Positions 11,587 to 23,367 of a DNA stretch of 64,000 nucleotides are shown here, piece by piece (position 1 is the stretch's first letter; the number at the start of each line of letters is the position of its first letter). The position numbers and the translations under genes are program-made. The stretch lies in assembly GCA_016630955.3 (NCBI GenBank), contig CM049995.1, positions 1,364,001 through 1,428,000 of the forward strand, given 5' to 3'. This stretch comes from Didymella arachidicola. Taxonomy: Eukaryota > Ascomycota > Dothideomycetes > Pleosporales > Didymellaceae. The notes beneath the pieces are model-generated. The model worked only from the letters and a program-made list of their open reading frames with translations, searched no databases and was not told the DNA's origin.

Positions 11587-12627
11587 CTAGGCCTCCTCCG
11601 CGGAGTTGGTCAGGGAGAGGTATGCTGTCCAAGCAATACCAACAGTGGAAACGAAGGGCTGGATTCACTGTTAGCAGGGATTGTACAGAGGTGGTCAGGC
11701 GACGTACAATCTGGAACTGGATGGGCATAATCCTGAAGTTGATGATCTGGACAGTCGGCCAGATCAAGAAGTTGGCCTTCAGTGCCGGGATATAGACGTC
11801 CTGGAACTTGCGCTGGACGGCGCGCTTTCCACCACCCTCGGCAATGGTCATGTACGTGAAGAATGCTGCAAGGCCAGCGGGCGCGAACAGAAATTGGTCA
11901 AAGGCAACACGCTTCAGGGCAGGTATCCAGGGACTGCCGATCTTTGTAATAGGAAATGTGCTCGAGAGGAAACCGAACCAGCGGTGCTGAATGGGCGACA
12001 TGAGGAAACCGTAGGACATGAAGCGAATCGTGCGCTCGAAGTCGAATGGAGGAGGCAGCTTCTTCGAGTCAGGAATGAGGTCGTGGTCCGGCCACGGGTT
12101 GCGGCGGTCAAGCTCGTGGATCTCGATGGCGAGAAAGTCATCCTTGCCGGCGCCGCCTTTGCGGTTGGCGCGCTCCCGCACGGCAGTCAGGGTCTGGGCC
12201 ACTGTGTCTGCGATACCACCAAGAATCTGCCGAGTCATCAGTCGCTGTTCAATGGCGCCTGCCGTGTGCGCGATGAAGGCTGCGCGCAACGAAGGGTGAC
12301 GGGCGTTGGTGCGACCAGGAGACGTACCGCGTTGGTGATCATGGTGGTGAGGACCGGGCGCTTGGCGTAGTAACCATTGTACTTGCGGGCGATGAGGGAG
12401 ACGGCCATGATCTGGAGGAGGAAGACGGTTGTATGCAGGAGCGGCTAAGGGAGACATTTGTTAGCAGCTGCCAACGATGACGAGCGATAAGGGTAAGAAT
12501 GCGCAGAGCCGTGCGCGTGACGGCTCCCAAATAGTGGGATGAGGAGAAGCGATCCGCTACTCACCACTTTTCCAAAGAGCCAGCGGCGGTTCAGTTGGTA
12601 GAGCAGTCGGCGGGTGGCTTCAGGCAT
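11587..12627 (-). CDS. Mpv17/PMP22-family membrane protein
   Basis: Four exons (12565-12627, 12328-12444, 11708-12226, 11587-11658) give 256 residues with all junctions in phase; introns 1 and 3 contain GCTAAC branch sites. The protein starts MPEATRRLLYQLNRRW. It has hydrophobic segments typical of the four-helix Mpv17/PMP22/Sym1 family and carries the family C-terminal signature NFLIWPTVQIINFRIMP followed, after the last intron, by TVGIAWTAYLSL. The central AQTLTAVRERANRKGG insert and the Asp/Pro-rich loop before FDFERTIRF are longer than in yeast Sym1. Members sit in the mitochondrial inner membrane or peroxisomal membrane and are thought to form or regulate small channels; which organelle applies here is not clear. 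The start codon is the ATG at 12625-12627. Confidence 0.93.
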
Positions 12628-13144
12628 GATTGTGGTCGTGCTGCGCTGCTGCTAAGCAATTCCCTTTTCCAGATGACGTCCTTCAGACGCACGGCTATCG
12701 CTGCCGAGTGGGTCCAGTGATCCACCGCAGACGAGCAATCGTGGCTTTTGGCTCTGCGGGCGACGGGCGAGGGCAGGCGTCGCTGGCTTTCTAGGTGCGA
12801 TACCTCAGTGCGTGAAGTCTGGTGTCAAAGTGTCAAAGTCAGGGTCCTGCCGATGCGCACTGCGGTTAGGCGACGGGGTGGGGAAACCTGGCCTGGTGAA
12901 TGAAGGCCTTCGCCTCCCATGCGGAGGTGCCAGCTAATGCGGTCCGCTCCACTCACTCCCTGACGAATGATGTCCGAGACTCCGGGCAAGCCCGATCTGC
13001 GTAGTTTCGGCATCACGCAACAATAACAATGCACGCATTTTCTCGAAACACATGAAACAAGCTTCGACGACCATGTCAACTTCAGATCGAGTTCATGGTG
13101 TTGGCTAACTCGTTGAAGGATCACAGTGATATATCACACTAATA
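12628..13144. other. Intergenic, promoter of the Mpv17-family gene
   Basis: A 517-bp space between two minus-strand genes. No repeat or additional gene was seen. Confidence 0.4.
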
Positions 13145-15174
13145 CTACGCCCTTGAAACTCGGAGATGCACCTGGTCTTTCAGTACTGTCCAAGCCTGCA
13201 CAGCGGTAGCCAGCACGCTCTGCACCACGGTCTGCATCATTGCCCAGAAGTCCTTCAAACGTAGACCGCTTTTACGCCAGCGGTAGACACCAATGATGGC
13301 CAGGGTGACGCCTAATACTCGCAGTGCTGTTGTGCGTCTCATCTTCGAGATTCCCTTGCTGGTGTATGCAATGTTCCAATCGCTGTACGTGGGGAAGGCA
13401 CATCGGCGCCAGAAGTCAACCTGAGTGTATGGGTATACCGTCGAGTTCCACCCATCTTCGGTGTAGTACCATGAGGAGCAGCCGCTGCGCCAGACGGTGT
13501 CTTTAAGAGCCTCCTGTATCTCAGTTGTGTATGCAATCTCAGCCTCCTTCTTGACGTCTACAGTACTCGCTTCTCCATTGAGTAGCAGCTTGATGAACTT
13601 CAAGCTGTAGTTGACCATGTTCTCGCTGGCCATGACAACTGATGAGTGGCCTGTAGCGGTATTGGGACCAAAGATCAGGAACATGTTAGGGAAGCCGTCC
13701 ATGGCTGTGCCTTGGTACGCTTGTGCGCCGCCCCTCTCCTCCATTAGTTCGACCAGATCCTTGCCGCCTCTGCCTATGATCTTCAGAGGATGAAGCCAGC
13801 GAGTCGTATCAAATCCATTCGCCAGGACGATGACGTCTGCAGGAACCTCACGCTCAGGATAGTCTTCCTCCTTAGCATTTTTTGGATATCTAGCGCCTGG
13901 GCCGAGAATGACCCCTTCCTCTGTCAGTCGTGTGAGAGGCATGGTCGTCAGCTGGATCTTGGGGTCGTTCAGGCTCTTAAGCCAGCGCTTGTCGAATATT
14001 CTCCTCTTACAGCCTACTCCGTAATCTGGCGTCAGAATTTCGAAATACTTTTCGGGCACGGTCTCCTTCACCCATGCCAGAATCTTCTCCTCGTAGAACT
14101 TGCGGTGCTTCTTTGCATACGGGGTGTTTGGGAACAGCTTCAGGAACTGAACCTCTGCGCCGAGGAAGATTGAGAAACGCAGAAGCTCCTTCAGCCCAGG
14201 CACTGCTCTCATGATCTTGGGGCTGTTCTCCTCCCACCACTCGTCGCCCCCGGGTGTGCTCGTCGCAGGTACTACCCATGGCGGCGATCGCATAAGCTGA
14301 GTCACCGACTTTGCGTTATACGGTGCATTGGGCAGCCTTGGAACGATCTGTGCAGAGCTGCATCCTGTGCCAACGACCACGACGTTCTTGTCCTGAAGAT
14401 CGACGGTCTCGTCCCACCTTGCAGAGTGGAAGACCTTGCCCTTGAATTTGTCGAGACCGGGAATTTCATCAGGCCAGCCTCTGGGTTCCACCAGCCCTCC
14501 CACGCAACTGATGACAACCTTCGCCTTGACGATCTCGGTCTCGAAGTATACTGCGTGCTCGCCTTTCTCCTCTACGACCTTAGCGCGGTCTTTCGACGAG
14601 AGATCCCCCATACCCGGGGCCATGCGGCGAATCCTAACTTCCCACAGCTGCTCGTTTTCGAGCCATTTGCACCCTTCAACGTCCGTGTTGCACTCGATTT
14701 TGTCCGTGATCTGGTAGTTCTGGCATACCTCATGGTAGTATTTGACAATCTCACGGCCGGGTGGGTGGAACGAGCTCCATGCAGGATTCTGTGCGAAGGA
14801 GAAGGAATAGAAGACTGCTGGTACGTCACTACGTACTGTTAGCTATGTTCGAACTGCGTTGTGCACTGGTGTTGTATTTGTGATGGTCATTCGATACCAA
14901 TATATCGAACACACTGGGTTGGTGCTGCCTGCAGTAGCTCAGGCCTGCGAAAAGTGGATGCCTACCAAGCAACGCCAGGATATCTGTTGATCCACCATGT
15001 GCCTCCAATGCCCGCCTGTCTCTCAAATATGCGAAACTGGTCGAAGCCGAGCTGCTGTTTCAATTGACAAGCCATAGCTATGCCGGAAGCTCCAGCACCG
15101 ACAATGAGAACAGGGTAGTAGGTGTACGCATCGTGCTCGTAGCCGTTCACTCGGCGAATGGTCTCTGGAATCAT
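13145..15174 (-). CDS. FAD-dependent monooxygenase, Baeyer-Villiger type
   Basis: Two exons (14966-15174 and 13145-14828) encode 630 residues. The 137-nt intron (14829-14965) joins to give YPGVACDVPA, the expected family sequence at that place. An N-terminal Rossmann motif GAGASG (residues 26-31) binds FAD, followed by IGGTWWINRYPG. The Baeyer-Villiger fingerprint FxGxxxHxxxWD is present as FKGKVFHSARWD (198-209), and a second nucleotide motif VVVVGTGCSS (219-228) fits NADPH. Such enzymes insert one oxygen next to a ketone, or oxygenate other soft atoms, using NADPH and O2. The C-terminus carries a hydrophobic stretch (LRVLGVTLAIIGVYRW) after basic KMRRT, which suggests membrane anchoring. 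It may act in secondary metabolism given the terpene cyclase 5 kb away, but that link is inference. The substrate is unknown. Confidence 0.92.
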
Positions 15175-16233
15175 ACCGGCTGTTCTTCAGTCAAAATACA
15201 ACAACTCTCAATTTGCAGGTGAGGGATTGAGGATCTTTGTTCCAGGGGCGATGACGTGAGTTGCGTGATCTGACTTTCGCTTGGAAGGCTACATGCTGGG
15301 AGGAGCGCCTGACTATGTGCATGCGATTTATGGGGAAAGCTGCAAGGGTCAGACGCCATAGCAATAGCATCAGACGGCTTACACCTACAGCTCCTCAAAT
15401 CTCGACGCACGAACGATGCGTGCGGGGAATCGAGGTATCTTCCGCGGAGCACGTCATCGTCACAGCTAAGGGTCCATTTACAGCAGCCCAGTGTGCTTCT
15501 GCCTCGGTTCTGAGCCGACTCGACCATTTCGTGTCGAACGAGTCTCCCGACTCGGCTTGTGCAAACGAGCGTCCTGAATCTAGTATCCTGTGCCCAAAGT
15601 TCGATCGCCGCCATCTGTGTCCTCTGACTTTCGCTCGTTGCAAAACCTAGCTACCAAGCTGAGGCTGTCGAGCGTGCCCACAGGTAAGCATTGAAGCCAT
15701 CTTGATGCAATGAGCCTAATTTGAGCACGCTTCGAGCACCATCAGCGATTGTAAGAACGTGCGTTTAGGTGTTGTTGCTATTGCATACACGACGGCTCAC
15801 ACGATGCACGATCTTTAAAGCACAAGAGGGTCTGTTGTGTCGGTCATGGCTGCACGATCCTTACGGCGCCCTGCCGCCGTACAGATGATTTGCTGTGATG
15901 CCAGTTGGCGAGGACTAGTGTTGTGGATGTTCGTGGTCTATTTCTTGTAGAGAAGGCTTGAATAAGGCTTTGAGTTTAGCTTCCAATGACAGGTGAGGCT
16001 GAACGCCCTGTCAACGCGAGATAACGTGCAGGCGCGCGTCATTCGTTTCTACGCACGGCCGAAAAGTGCAGGCGCGACTCCATCGTTGACCGAGACAAGA
16101 CGTCAGCGACTGCTCGACCTACAACGCCAGCGCTTTCCTCACCTGTGCACACTACCGCCAGGTGTCATGCTGCGAGACGCCCCGTAGTATTCTATTGCGA
16201 AAGCGTCGAGCGAGTCGCTCTGAGAGCGCCAGG
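15175..16233. other. Divergent promoter region, monooxygenase / TFB4
   Basis: About 1.06 kb separates the start codons of two divergent genes. Open frames within it overlap on both strands and none looks real. No repeat was seen. Confidence 0.4.
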
Positions 16234-17465
16234 ATGAACAATATCGATGGCTCAGATCGTCACCTGAAGACAGAAGAAGGTCGAACTACTTAGCACCACC
16301 TCTTGTGATCATCTCTTGCTGACTATGGGCAGCGCCGCCGCCATCTCTGCTTACCATCGTGCTTGACACAAACCCTCATGCTTGGGCACATCTCTCATCG
16401 ACATTGTCTCTCTCGGCCGCCCTCGCTAACATCCTCATCTTCATCAATGCGCATCTTGCGTCCGGCAATGCGAACGAAGTTGCAGTCATAGCCTCGCACT
16501 CGCACAAGACAAGCTATCTGTACCCTACCAAGACGCCCTCACAACCCGCTCGAAATGGCGACGCAAACGGCCACGTCGAAACGAACGGCAATGCGACAGG
16601 GAGATCACACCAAGAGAGTCCCAACAAATACCGGCCTTTTGCTGTAGTCGAGAGCACCATACTGCAAAATTTTGCAACATTGCTGAATGAGACGAACGAG
16701 GACCACCTCGCAGCAACACCAACGACCCTGATTGGTGGTGCATTATCACTCGCTCTGTCTTACATCTCGAAGTCGACTCTACAACACGCACCCGTTGCTT
16801 CTGGCAACGAAAACTCTATGGCTGCTCTTGCAGATGCTGAGAACGCACATGCTGATCGAGTGGCCCTCACATCGCGCATCATGATCGTCTCAGTCTCTGG
16901 AGATCTCGCCACACAGTACATCCCAGTGATGAACTCGATCTTTGCAGCACAACGTAAGAAGATCCCAATTGATGTTCTCAAGCTTGCAGGGGATACGGTC
17001 TTGTTACAACAAGCAAGTGACGCGACAGGGGGTGTATACATGAAGCCAGAGCGACCCGAGGGGCTGTTGCAGTACCTGATGATGGCGTTTCTGCCGGATT
17101 CTACAGCACGTGCCAGCTTGGTCATTCCCAGCGCAGGCGGTGTTGATTTTCGGGCGGCGTGCTTTTGTCATAGAAAGGTGGTCGATGTAGGCTACGTTTG
17201 CAGTGTATGCTTAAGCAGTAGGTTTTCCGTTTTCTCAAATTGTCTTGGCCTGGCCGGTAACTGATTATTCCCAGTCTTCTGCGAACCTAATTTGCCGGAC
17301 AACCTGTGCCTCACTTGCGGGTCATATCTGTCATTGCGCGCCGCTTTGACAAATCCTCCTGCTCTCATACCGAAGAAGAAGAAAAAGAAGAGAAAGGCAG
17401 GCACTGACACCGCCACTCCCGGCGGCAGTACACCTGTAGGGTCGAGTACGCTCATGCGTCCTTGA
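16234..17465 (+). CDS. TFB4: TFIIH subunit Tfb4 (p34)
   Basis: Three exons (16234-16279, 16333-17217, 17275-17465) give 373 residues. Exon 1 (MNNIDGSDRH) joins across a 53-nt intron (weak GTCGAA donor, CTGAC branch, CAG acceptor) to PPPSLLTIVLDTNP, the start of the von Willebrand A-like domain of this family. The rest shows FINAHLASGN, VSVSGDLATQYIPVMNSIFAAQ and KIPIDVLKL, the core of p34. At the C-terminus a Cys-rich zinc module reads CFCHRK..VGYVCSVCLS and, across the last intron, IFCEP..CLTCG, followed by a basic KKKKKKRK tail. Tfb4 is a structural subunit of the TFIIH core in RNA polymerase II initiation and nucleotide excision repair, acting in the nucleus beside p44/Ssl1. The Asn/Gly-rich insert near residues 75-100 is a lineage-specific loop. 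Nothing is missing. Confidence 0.95.
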
Positions 17466-19479
17466 AGTATGAAACCTCAAATTGGCGCGTTTTATATACG
17501 CCGAGCTTGACAGTACTGCAAAGAGCCTCTAACCCAGGCCATCCAGACTGTTGTTGGAGGTTGATGCCTCGGCATTGCGATATCCTTCTCGAACGACCAA
17601 CGGAGTTCGGCAGCGCTCAAGGGGCCATGAGTGCGCTGCTCAAGGCTCAAGTAGCAGCGAGCGGGTCTACACCTACTGATGTATGGCGTCTTCCGTATAG
17701 AGGCATAGTTGCCTCGCCATGGCTCATTTTAAGGGAACAGTCCCAACTCCGAGTGCATCACACTAACGGTGATCGTCCCTGTTTAGATACATACCGCGAG
17801 GCCTCTTGTAGCGCGATCACAATGTCTCATTTCAAATCTGAGCATTGCAGAGGACTTGATTCGTGCGTAAAAGCATAGGCCAGATTTCTAGCTATAGCAA
17901 TATCATCTTGCGGATTTTGGCGCATTGGAGCAAGACGCTGACATACCCATTGACCTAATGATTGATAAGGTTACAGATCCGTTGAAAAGGAGGTGCGCTC
18001 ATATCCAACAGAGGGTTCCATGCAGTTTCATGGCTCTGTCCAGTGTCAGCAGCAATCCCGGACGTACCGGATGTCTCATGAAACGGAGATATCACGGCGC
18101 AATACTCGAAGCACTCGGAGCTGGATCCGAAGTGTACGATACAGCATCTGTTTGGCTGCCTGGAGGAGCAGACACGGCAAGGTATCTTACATCACGATAG
18201 ACCCCGGAAGTCGCTGTCGAGGCTAGTAGCACGCGAGATTCGACAATGTCGGAGCGGGACCCCAAAAAGTAAAGACGGTTCGATGTTTCTAACAGCCATC
18301 GCCACCGTGCCCTACTCCTGCAGCTTCTGCAACAGGAACAGCATCCTGAACAAAGGCATGAGACAGGATTACCAGGGTCTATGAGCTCGCACGTCGAGGC
18401 TGCGATCCGTCCGCAGGATGGCTTGGAGTTGGCAGTTGGATTCAAACTCAAAGTTTGAATCATGTCAAAAGTGCAGATAAGGATTTCGTGAGGCTGTCGG
18501 CCATCGAGTTGCGCATCCTCTCGGTGCTTGCCGTGGTGTTCTTGTACCCAGGCCTTTGGACGACTCCTGATCTTCACATACGTTGGAGAAGGGACTCCTG
18601 TGCTCAAGTGTTTCTCACAAAGGCTGTTGTGATCAACGTCCAAAAGAGGCGCGCCCAGAGCCTGTTCGCCTGGGACCGATGTTCCGAAGCGACCATTGGC
18701 GACCGGGGTGCAGATAACGAATGCCGAACTCATTGGCTGAGGCATCTTAACATCGTGTACCTCCAACTCGCCTGCCATTTCGCATCTGCATCTGCGCATG
18801 CGCACAGAAGGCCTGAATCCCGAGATCTTGGTACCTTCATGTCAAAGGACGTTTGACTTGTGTCAGTCTCGAACGATGTTGAAGCCTGCGCAGCCGCATC
18901 CCACGCGAGTAGTCTAGCGCGAAGCCCTGCGTAATACCCGCCCCGTCGCTAACGCACATTGGCTCACTTCTCCTTCATATCTGCCATCCCACCGAGTGGC
19001 TTATGGCTTCTTCTGGGGTTGGTACTGGAGCAAAAGCCCGAGCTTCACGGGACAAGGCAGCATGAGTGGAATGATAGGAAGGCCTCTGCGTTATAAACGT
19101 TTATAGTTATCGCGCCCCTCGAACATGCCTGGGCGCGCTTTGTCGTCAGCAGTCCCCATACACATATCTCTTGCCCCTTGACTCCCGCATCTTGATCGAC
19201 GCCTCAAAGCCTTGTGCGGTCTCCGGGCTCGAAGCGTGTTTGCTTTTATCTGTACGGCCGCCAAGCGGGCTTTCCGAGATCCCAGCAGCTAGAGATCGCC
19301 GACAGAAACACTCGAGTCTACCCACTTCGTTCCTTCCTTTTGCCGCTCTTAATCTGTACATATTGTAAATATCCCATACAACTTTCCGCTTGCAAGCCAT
19401 TTCGACGCCCTGTCCACTACCCCACAATCGGAACCCCCGAGGTGCCCAAAGTGTCACGACTACTTGACGATCGGCAATC
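17466..19479. other. Intergenic, upstream of ammonium transporter
   Basis: About 2 kb with overlapping open frames on both strands (the longest, minus 18092-18805, has no recognisable features). A TTATC (GATA-factor core) at 19107-19111 lies about 370 bp before the transporter ATG and would fit nitrogen regulation, but a single site is weak evidence. Confidence 0.35.
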
Positions 19480-21165
19480 ATGGACCCTGTTGCTTCTGGC
19501 GCGGACCCAACGACACCGCTAGAAGCGTTTAACAATGCTACTATCGCGACGGGAGGCGACAGCAGGCTGTACAACCTCAATGTTTTCTACGATGTGAGTC
19601 GGTCGCGTGAGATGTTGGGCGAACACGCGGGGCTAATGCAGATAGGCCGGCGATATCGGTTGGATGATCACAGCCACTGCGCTTGTGCTGCTCATGATTC
19701 CAGGAGTTGGGTATGTGTCACGAACATTCTCGCAGATATGTGCGCTGATGATAATGCAGTTTCTTCTATTCTGGACTTGCAAGGAGAAAGTCGGCACTTT
19801 CGCTGCTATGGCTCAGCGTCATGGCTACCGCTGTCATCAGCTTCCAGTGGTTCTTCTGGGGCTACTCTCTGGCTTTCTCGCATACCGCTGGAAAGTACAT
19901 CGGTAATTTGGACAACATTGGACTCAAGGATGTCCTCGGTGCCCCGTCCGTTGGAAGCTCAAGGATCCCAGATCTGATGTTCGCTGTCTACCAGGGCATG
20001 TTCGCTGCCATCACTGTCGCACTCGCCGTTGGAGCTGTCGCAGAACGTGGTCGCATGCTGCCCTGCATCATCTACATGTTCGTCTGGTCTACTCTCATCT
20101 ACGATCCTATCGCTTGCTGGACCTGGAACTCATCCGGATGGGTGTTCCAGCTTGGTGGTCTCGACTTTGCCGGTGGAACACCCGTGCATATCGCTTCTGG
20201 TACTGCTGCTCTAGCTTATTCGTACATGCTGGGCAAGCGTAGCGGTCATGGAACTCAGGAGCTGAACTACCGCCCTCACAACGTCACCCACATTGTCATC
20301 GGTACTGTATTCCTGTGGGTTGGCTGGTTCGGCTTCAACGCTGGTTCGGCACTTGCTGCAAACTTGCGTGCCGTCATGGCGGCTGTGTGCACGAACCTCG
20401 CTGCTTGTGTTGGCGGCATTACATGGTGCCTTGTCGACTACCGTCTGGAGCGCAAGTGGTCAACAGTTGGCTTCTGCTCTGGTGTTATCGCTGGTCTGGT
20501 CGCCATTACCCCCGGATCCGGTTATGTGCCTGCGTGGGCTGCTGTCGTTTTCGGTGCTGTTGGTGGAGTTGCATGCAACTACGCGACCAAGCTGAAGTAC
20601 TTCCTTCGCTGCGACGACGCCCTCGATATCTTTGCTGTCCACGGTGTTGGTGGCTTCATTGGCAATATCCTTACTGCCTTCTTCGCTGCGTGAGTTTCCT
20701 GTGCAACTCCGAAATCTCGTCAACTAATGCTTGGTGTGCAGTGACTATATTGCGCACCTCGACGGGTACACAGTCATTTCCGGAGGCTGGTTGAACCACA
20801 ACTGGATACAGCTTAGTTACCAACTCGCTGACTCCTTCGCTGGCGGCGCATACTCCTTCGTTGGCACATGCCTGATCCTCGCCGCGCTCGACTTTATTGG
20901 CAAGTTCGTGCCCGCACTCCGCCTGCGTGCTACCGAGGAAGAGGAGGCTCTTGGTATCGACGATGTCGAAATCGGCGAGTTCGCGTACGATTACGTCGAA
21001 CTCACTCGTGAGCTGAAGGTCCCCGATGACGATGTCGACGAGGGGATGTCGATGCACTCGCTGCATCACCATGGTGCTGGCATGGCCATCACAAGCAACC
21101 ACGAGAAGAACCACGAGTCAGTGGATTCTGCAAATCAGCTCGCCGACTGGGCTCACCGTGCGTGA
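19480..21165 (+). CDS. Ammonium transporter, Mep/Amt family
   Basis: Four exons (19480-19593, 19646-19710, 19760-20689, 20742-21165) give 510 residues with every intron in phase. The protein has the 11 membrane segments expected of Mep/Amt permeases. The family signature appears as LDFAGGTPVHIASGTAA. Its His (H203) and the second pore His in DIFAVHGVGG (H354) form the twin-histidine conduction site. FFYSGLARRKSALSLLW and FQWFFWGYSLAFS are the usual helix 2-3 sequences. The cytosolic tail (RLRATEEEEALGIDDVEIGEFAYDY) resembles the regulatory C-terminus of fungal MeaA/MepA and Mep proteins; His-rich and Asn-rich residues end it. It takes up ammonium across the plasma membrane and in fungi is normally repressed by good nitrogen sources. 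Which paralogue this is cannot be told from the window. Confidence 0.97.
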
Positions 21166-22044
21166 TGAGCGTTGTTTCCAATTGTTTATACTGTTCCAAT
21201 TCGTGCATTTCCAGGTCCATACCACTATCTTCTCTTTCTTTCTAGATTTCTCCTTGTGGGCTTCTTAGAACCAATCCTGTCTCCAGATAATGTAGCATAT
21301 GGATGGATGTCTCAAATCAACAGCTATGCAATTTTCTACATCTGGTGCTCCAACTTGTTGACGGTGAACCCACCTGACACACCAGAAATGCCACGCCGTC
21401 ATTGTATACCTCAATGTTCATCGTCACGTGCTGCTCTGCTGTCAGTGGAGACTACCGAGCCAATCGGCAGTAGTTTGTGCATAAATCAAGGCTTGGAAAG
21501 ACGGTGACGATGCTTTGCATGTCGTGTGCTTGTGCGCATGACAAGCCACAACAGTGGCAGAGCCGACCTTGCCGGTTGAGCAAACAGGGATGTCGATCTG
21601 AGGTCGCACAGAGGGGGTGCACAGCGGGGACACCAGGCGGTGAAAGAGTGAACTCCAAAGCAGAGGAAAGCGTAGTGTGGCATTTGAGCCTGCTGAGCGG
21701 GTCAAGGTCCATCTGTGCGCAGGAAGTGTGGCTCGTGTGCGGGGCTTGCTCCTAGCATAAGGGGAAGGCGCAAAGGGCCGCGCCCACGCGACATGGCGGT
21801 GATGTTCATTCCCGCTTTGCGCCTCCCTTCTGTCTTCCTTCTCAATGCTTCGTGCTTAATCGAGAACACGCTGCTCTCATACGCCCGCTTCGTAAGCACT
21901 CCAATTGACTTCCCAAGTATCTTTCCTACGATATACCCGCACTGCGATTGTCACATGCCTCAAGTTGCCAATTTCCCACGATTCCGCGCCCACCAAACCA
22001 CACCGCCATATCGAAAACAAACACTGACGGCTCCAAACAGCACC
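21166..22044. other. Intergenic, upstream of ethanolamine kinase
   Basis: This holds the 3' region of the transporter and the 5' region of the kinase. The kinase frame stays open upstream and contains further ATGs (for example 21793 and 21955), so part of this could be N-terminal coding sequence. Confidence 0.4.
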
Positions 22045-23367
22045 ATGAACAAGTCGCAGTCGCCATACGATTCGCTGCAGCACATCTATGAGTACTACGA
22101 CAACTCAAACTCACAAGTCTCGGCCCTCCACCTTATACTCACATTACGACCGGACTGGCAAGAGTGCAAGGATACAATTGAGTTTGTGCGCTTTACAGAT
22201 GGCATCACAAACACTTTGTTGAAAGCGGTGAACAAGCTGCCGGGATTGTCGCAGGCAGAGGTAGACGAGGATGCGATTTTGCTGCGTGCCTACGGCAAGG
22301 GCACAGATGTGCTCATTGACCGTGAGAGTAGGTTCTACATAAACACTCATCCATACAGGATTAACAATTTGATAGAAGAGACACGGTCACACTGTCTCCT
22401 TGCCCGCCATGGCCTCGCACCCTTCCTCTACGCCCGGTTTGAGAACGGTCTCCTTTACAAATTCGTTCCAGGCAGCGTGTGCTCACCTGCTGACCTGCGA
22501 CGACCAGATGTATGGCGCGGAGTAGCTCAAAGATTGGGAGAATGGCATGCCACGTTACCAATATCGAGTATCAGCAGCACGTGTCCAGCTCCATCTCAAC
22601 TTGAGGCCAACAACAAGCGTGCTTCTTTGGTGGCTATGTCGCAGCTCACGCCTGGCAAGCCAATCCCAAACGTGTGGACAACTATGCAAAAATGGATCGA
22701 TGCGCTCCCAACAAGCACCACCGCGCAAGCGACACGCCGAGAGCACCTTTCTACCGAACTCGCTTCCTTGACAAAACTGCTGGGTGACACACCTGGCGTT
22801 GGCGGCTCGAATCCTTTCGTCTTTGCTCATTGCGATCTCCTCTCCGGAAACGTGATCATCGAGCCCTCACCGTCGTCCGCTTCGAACTCACGTCGTTCTA
22901 GTTCGTCCAACGGGTCCGAGGAGCCTGAGGCCGCAGCGGCGACGGTATCTTTCATCGACTACGAGTACTCTACACCAGCACCTGCTGCCTTCGATATTGC
23001 CAACCACTTCGCCGAGTGGGGTGGTTTCGACTGCGACTACAACGTCCTTCCCACACGCCGTGTACGCCGATCATTCCTCCGCGAATACCTGCGCAGCACC
23101 AGCACACATCTCAACCGAACACATAGCGAGTCAGACGTAGAGGAGCTATTCGACCAAGTCGACCGGTTCAGAGGAGTTCCCGGTTTTTATTGGGGAATCT
23201 GGGCGCTGATCCAGGCGCAGATCTCGCTCATCGATTTTGACTACGCCGGCTATGCCGAGATCAGGCTGGGCGAATACTACGCGTGGCAGCGAGAAGTCAG
23301 TGGCGAGCGAGAGAAGTCAGGAGAAGCAATGCCCCTGCGAGAACAAGTATGGGCGAAAGACGAGTAG
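22045..23367 (+). CDS. EKI1: Ethanolamine/choline kinase
   Basis: A single exon; from the ATG at 22045 it encodes 440 residues. This start was chosen for its good context (CACCATG) and because fungal homologues begin shortly before the SNSQ..ALHLI segment. In-frame ATGs at 21955 and 21793 are possible alternatives. FTDGITNTLLKAVNK and ILLRAYGKGTDVLIDRE form the N-lobe. HCDLLSGN (H262, D264, N269) is the Brenner phosphotransferase loop, and IDYEYS (D305) the Mg2+-binding DxE-type motif. The enzyme phosphorylates ethanolamine (and probably choline) with ATP in the first step of the Kennedy pathway for phosphatidylethanolamine. The Ser-rich insert between HCDLLSGNVI and FIDYEYS is longer than in yeast. 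LLYKFVPGSVC matches ethanolamine kinases better than choline kinases, but substrate preference is inference. Confidence 0.92.
   Translation: MNKSQSPYDSLQHIYEYYDNSNSQVSALHLILTLRPDWQECKDTIEFVRFTDGITNTLLKAVNKLPGLSQAEVDEDAILLRAYGKGTDVLIDRESRFYINTHPYRINNLIEETRSHCLLARHGLAPFLYARFENGLLYKFVPGSVCSPADLRRPDVWRGVAQRLGEWHATLPISSISSTCPAPSQLEANNKRASLVAMSQLTPGKPIPNVWTTMQKWIDALPTSTTAQATRREHLSTELASLTKLLGDTPGVGGSNPFVFAHCDLLSGNVIIEPSPSSASNSRRSSSSNGSEEPEAAAATVSFIDYEYSTPAPAAFDIANHFAEWGGFDCDYNVLPTRRVRRSFLREYLRSTSTHLNRTHSESDVEELFDQVDRFRGVPGFYWGIWALIQAQISLIDFDYAGYAEIRLGEYYAWQREVSGEREKSGEAMPLREQVWAKDE

Noticed and set aside
11681..12370. 229-codon plus-strand frame
   Set aside because: Antisense of the Mpv17-family gene and ignores its clear splice structure.
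15171..15614. Minus-strand frame touching the monooxygenase start
   Set aside because: Different frame from the enzyme, no domain; treated as promoter DNA.
18092..18805. 237-codon minus-strand frame before the ammonium transporter
   Set aside because: No domain, unusual Cys/Ser runs, no splice context, and a competing frame on the other strand.
21715..22044. N-terminal extension of the ethanolamine kinase
   Set aside because: Homologues start near the SNSQ segment and the ATG at 22045 has the better context; kept only as an alternative.
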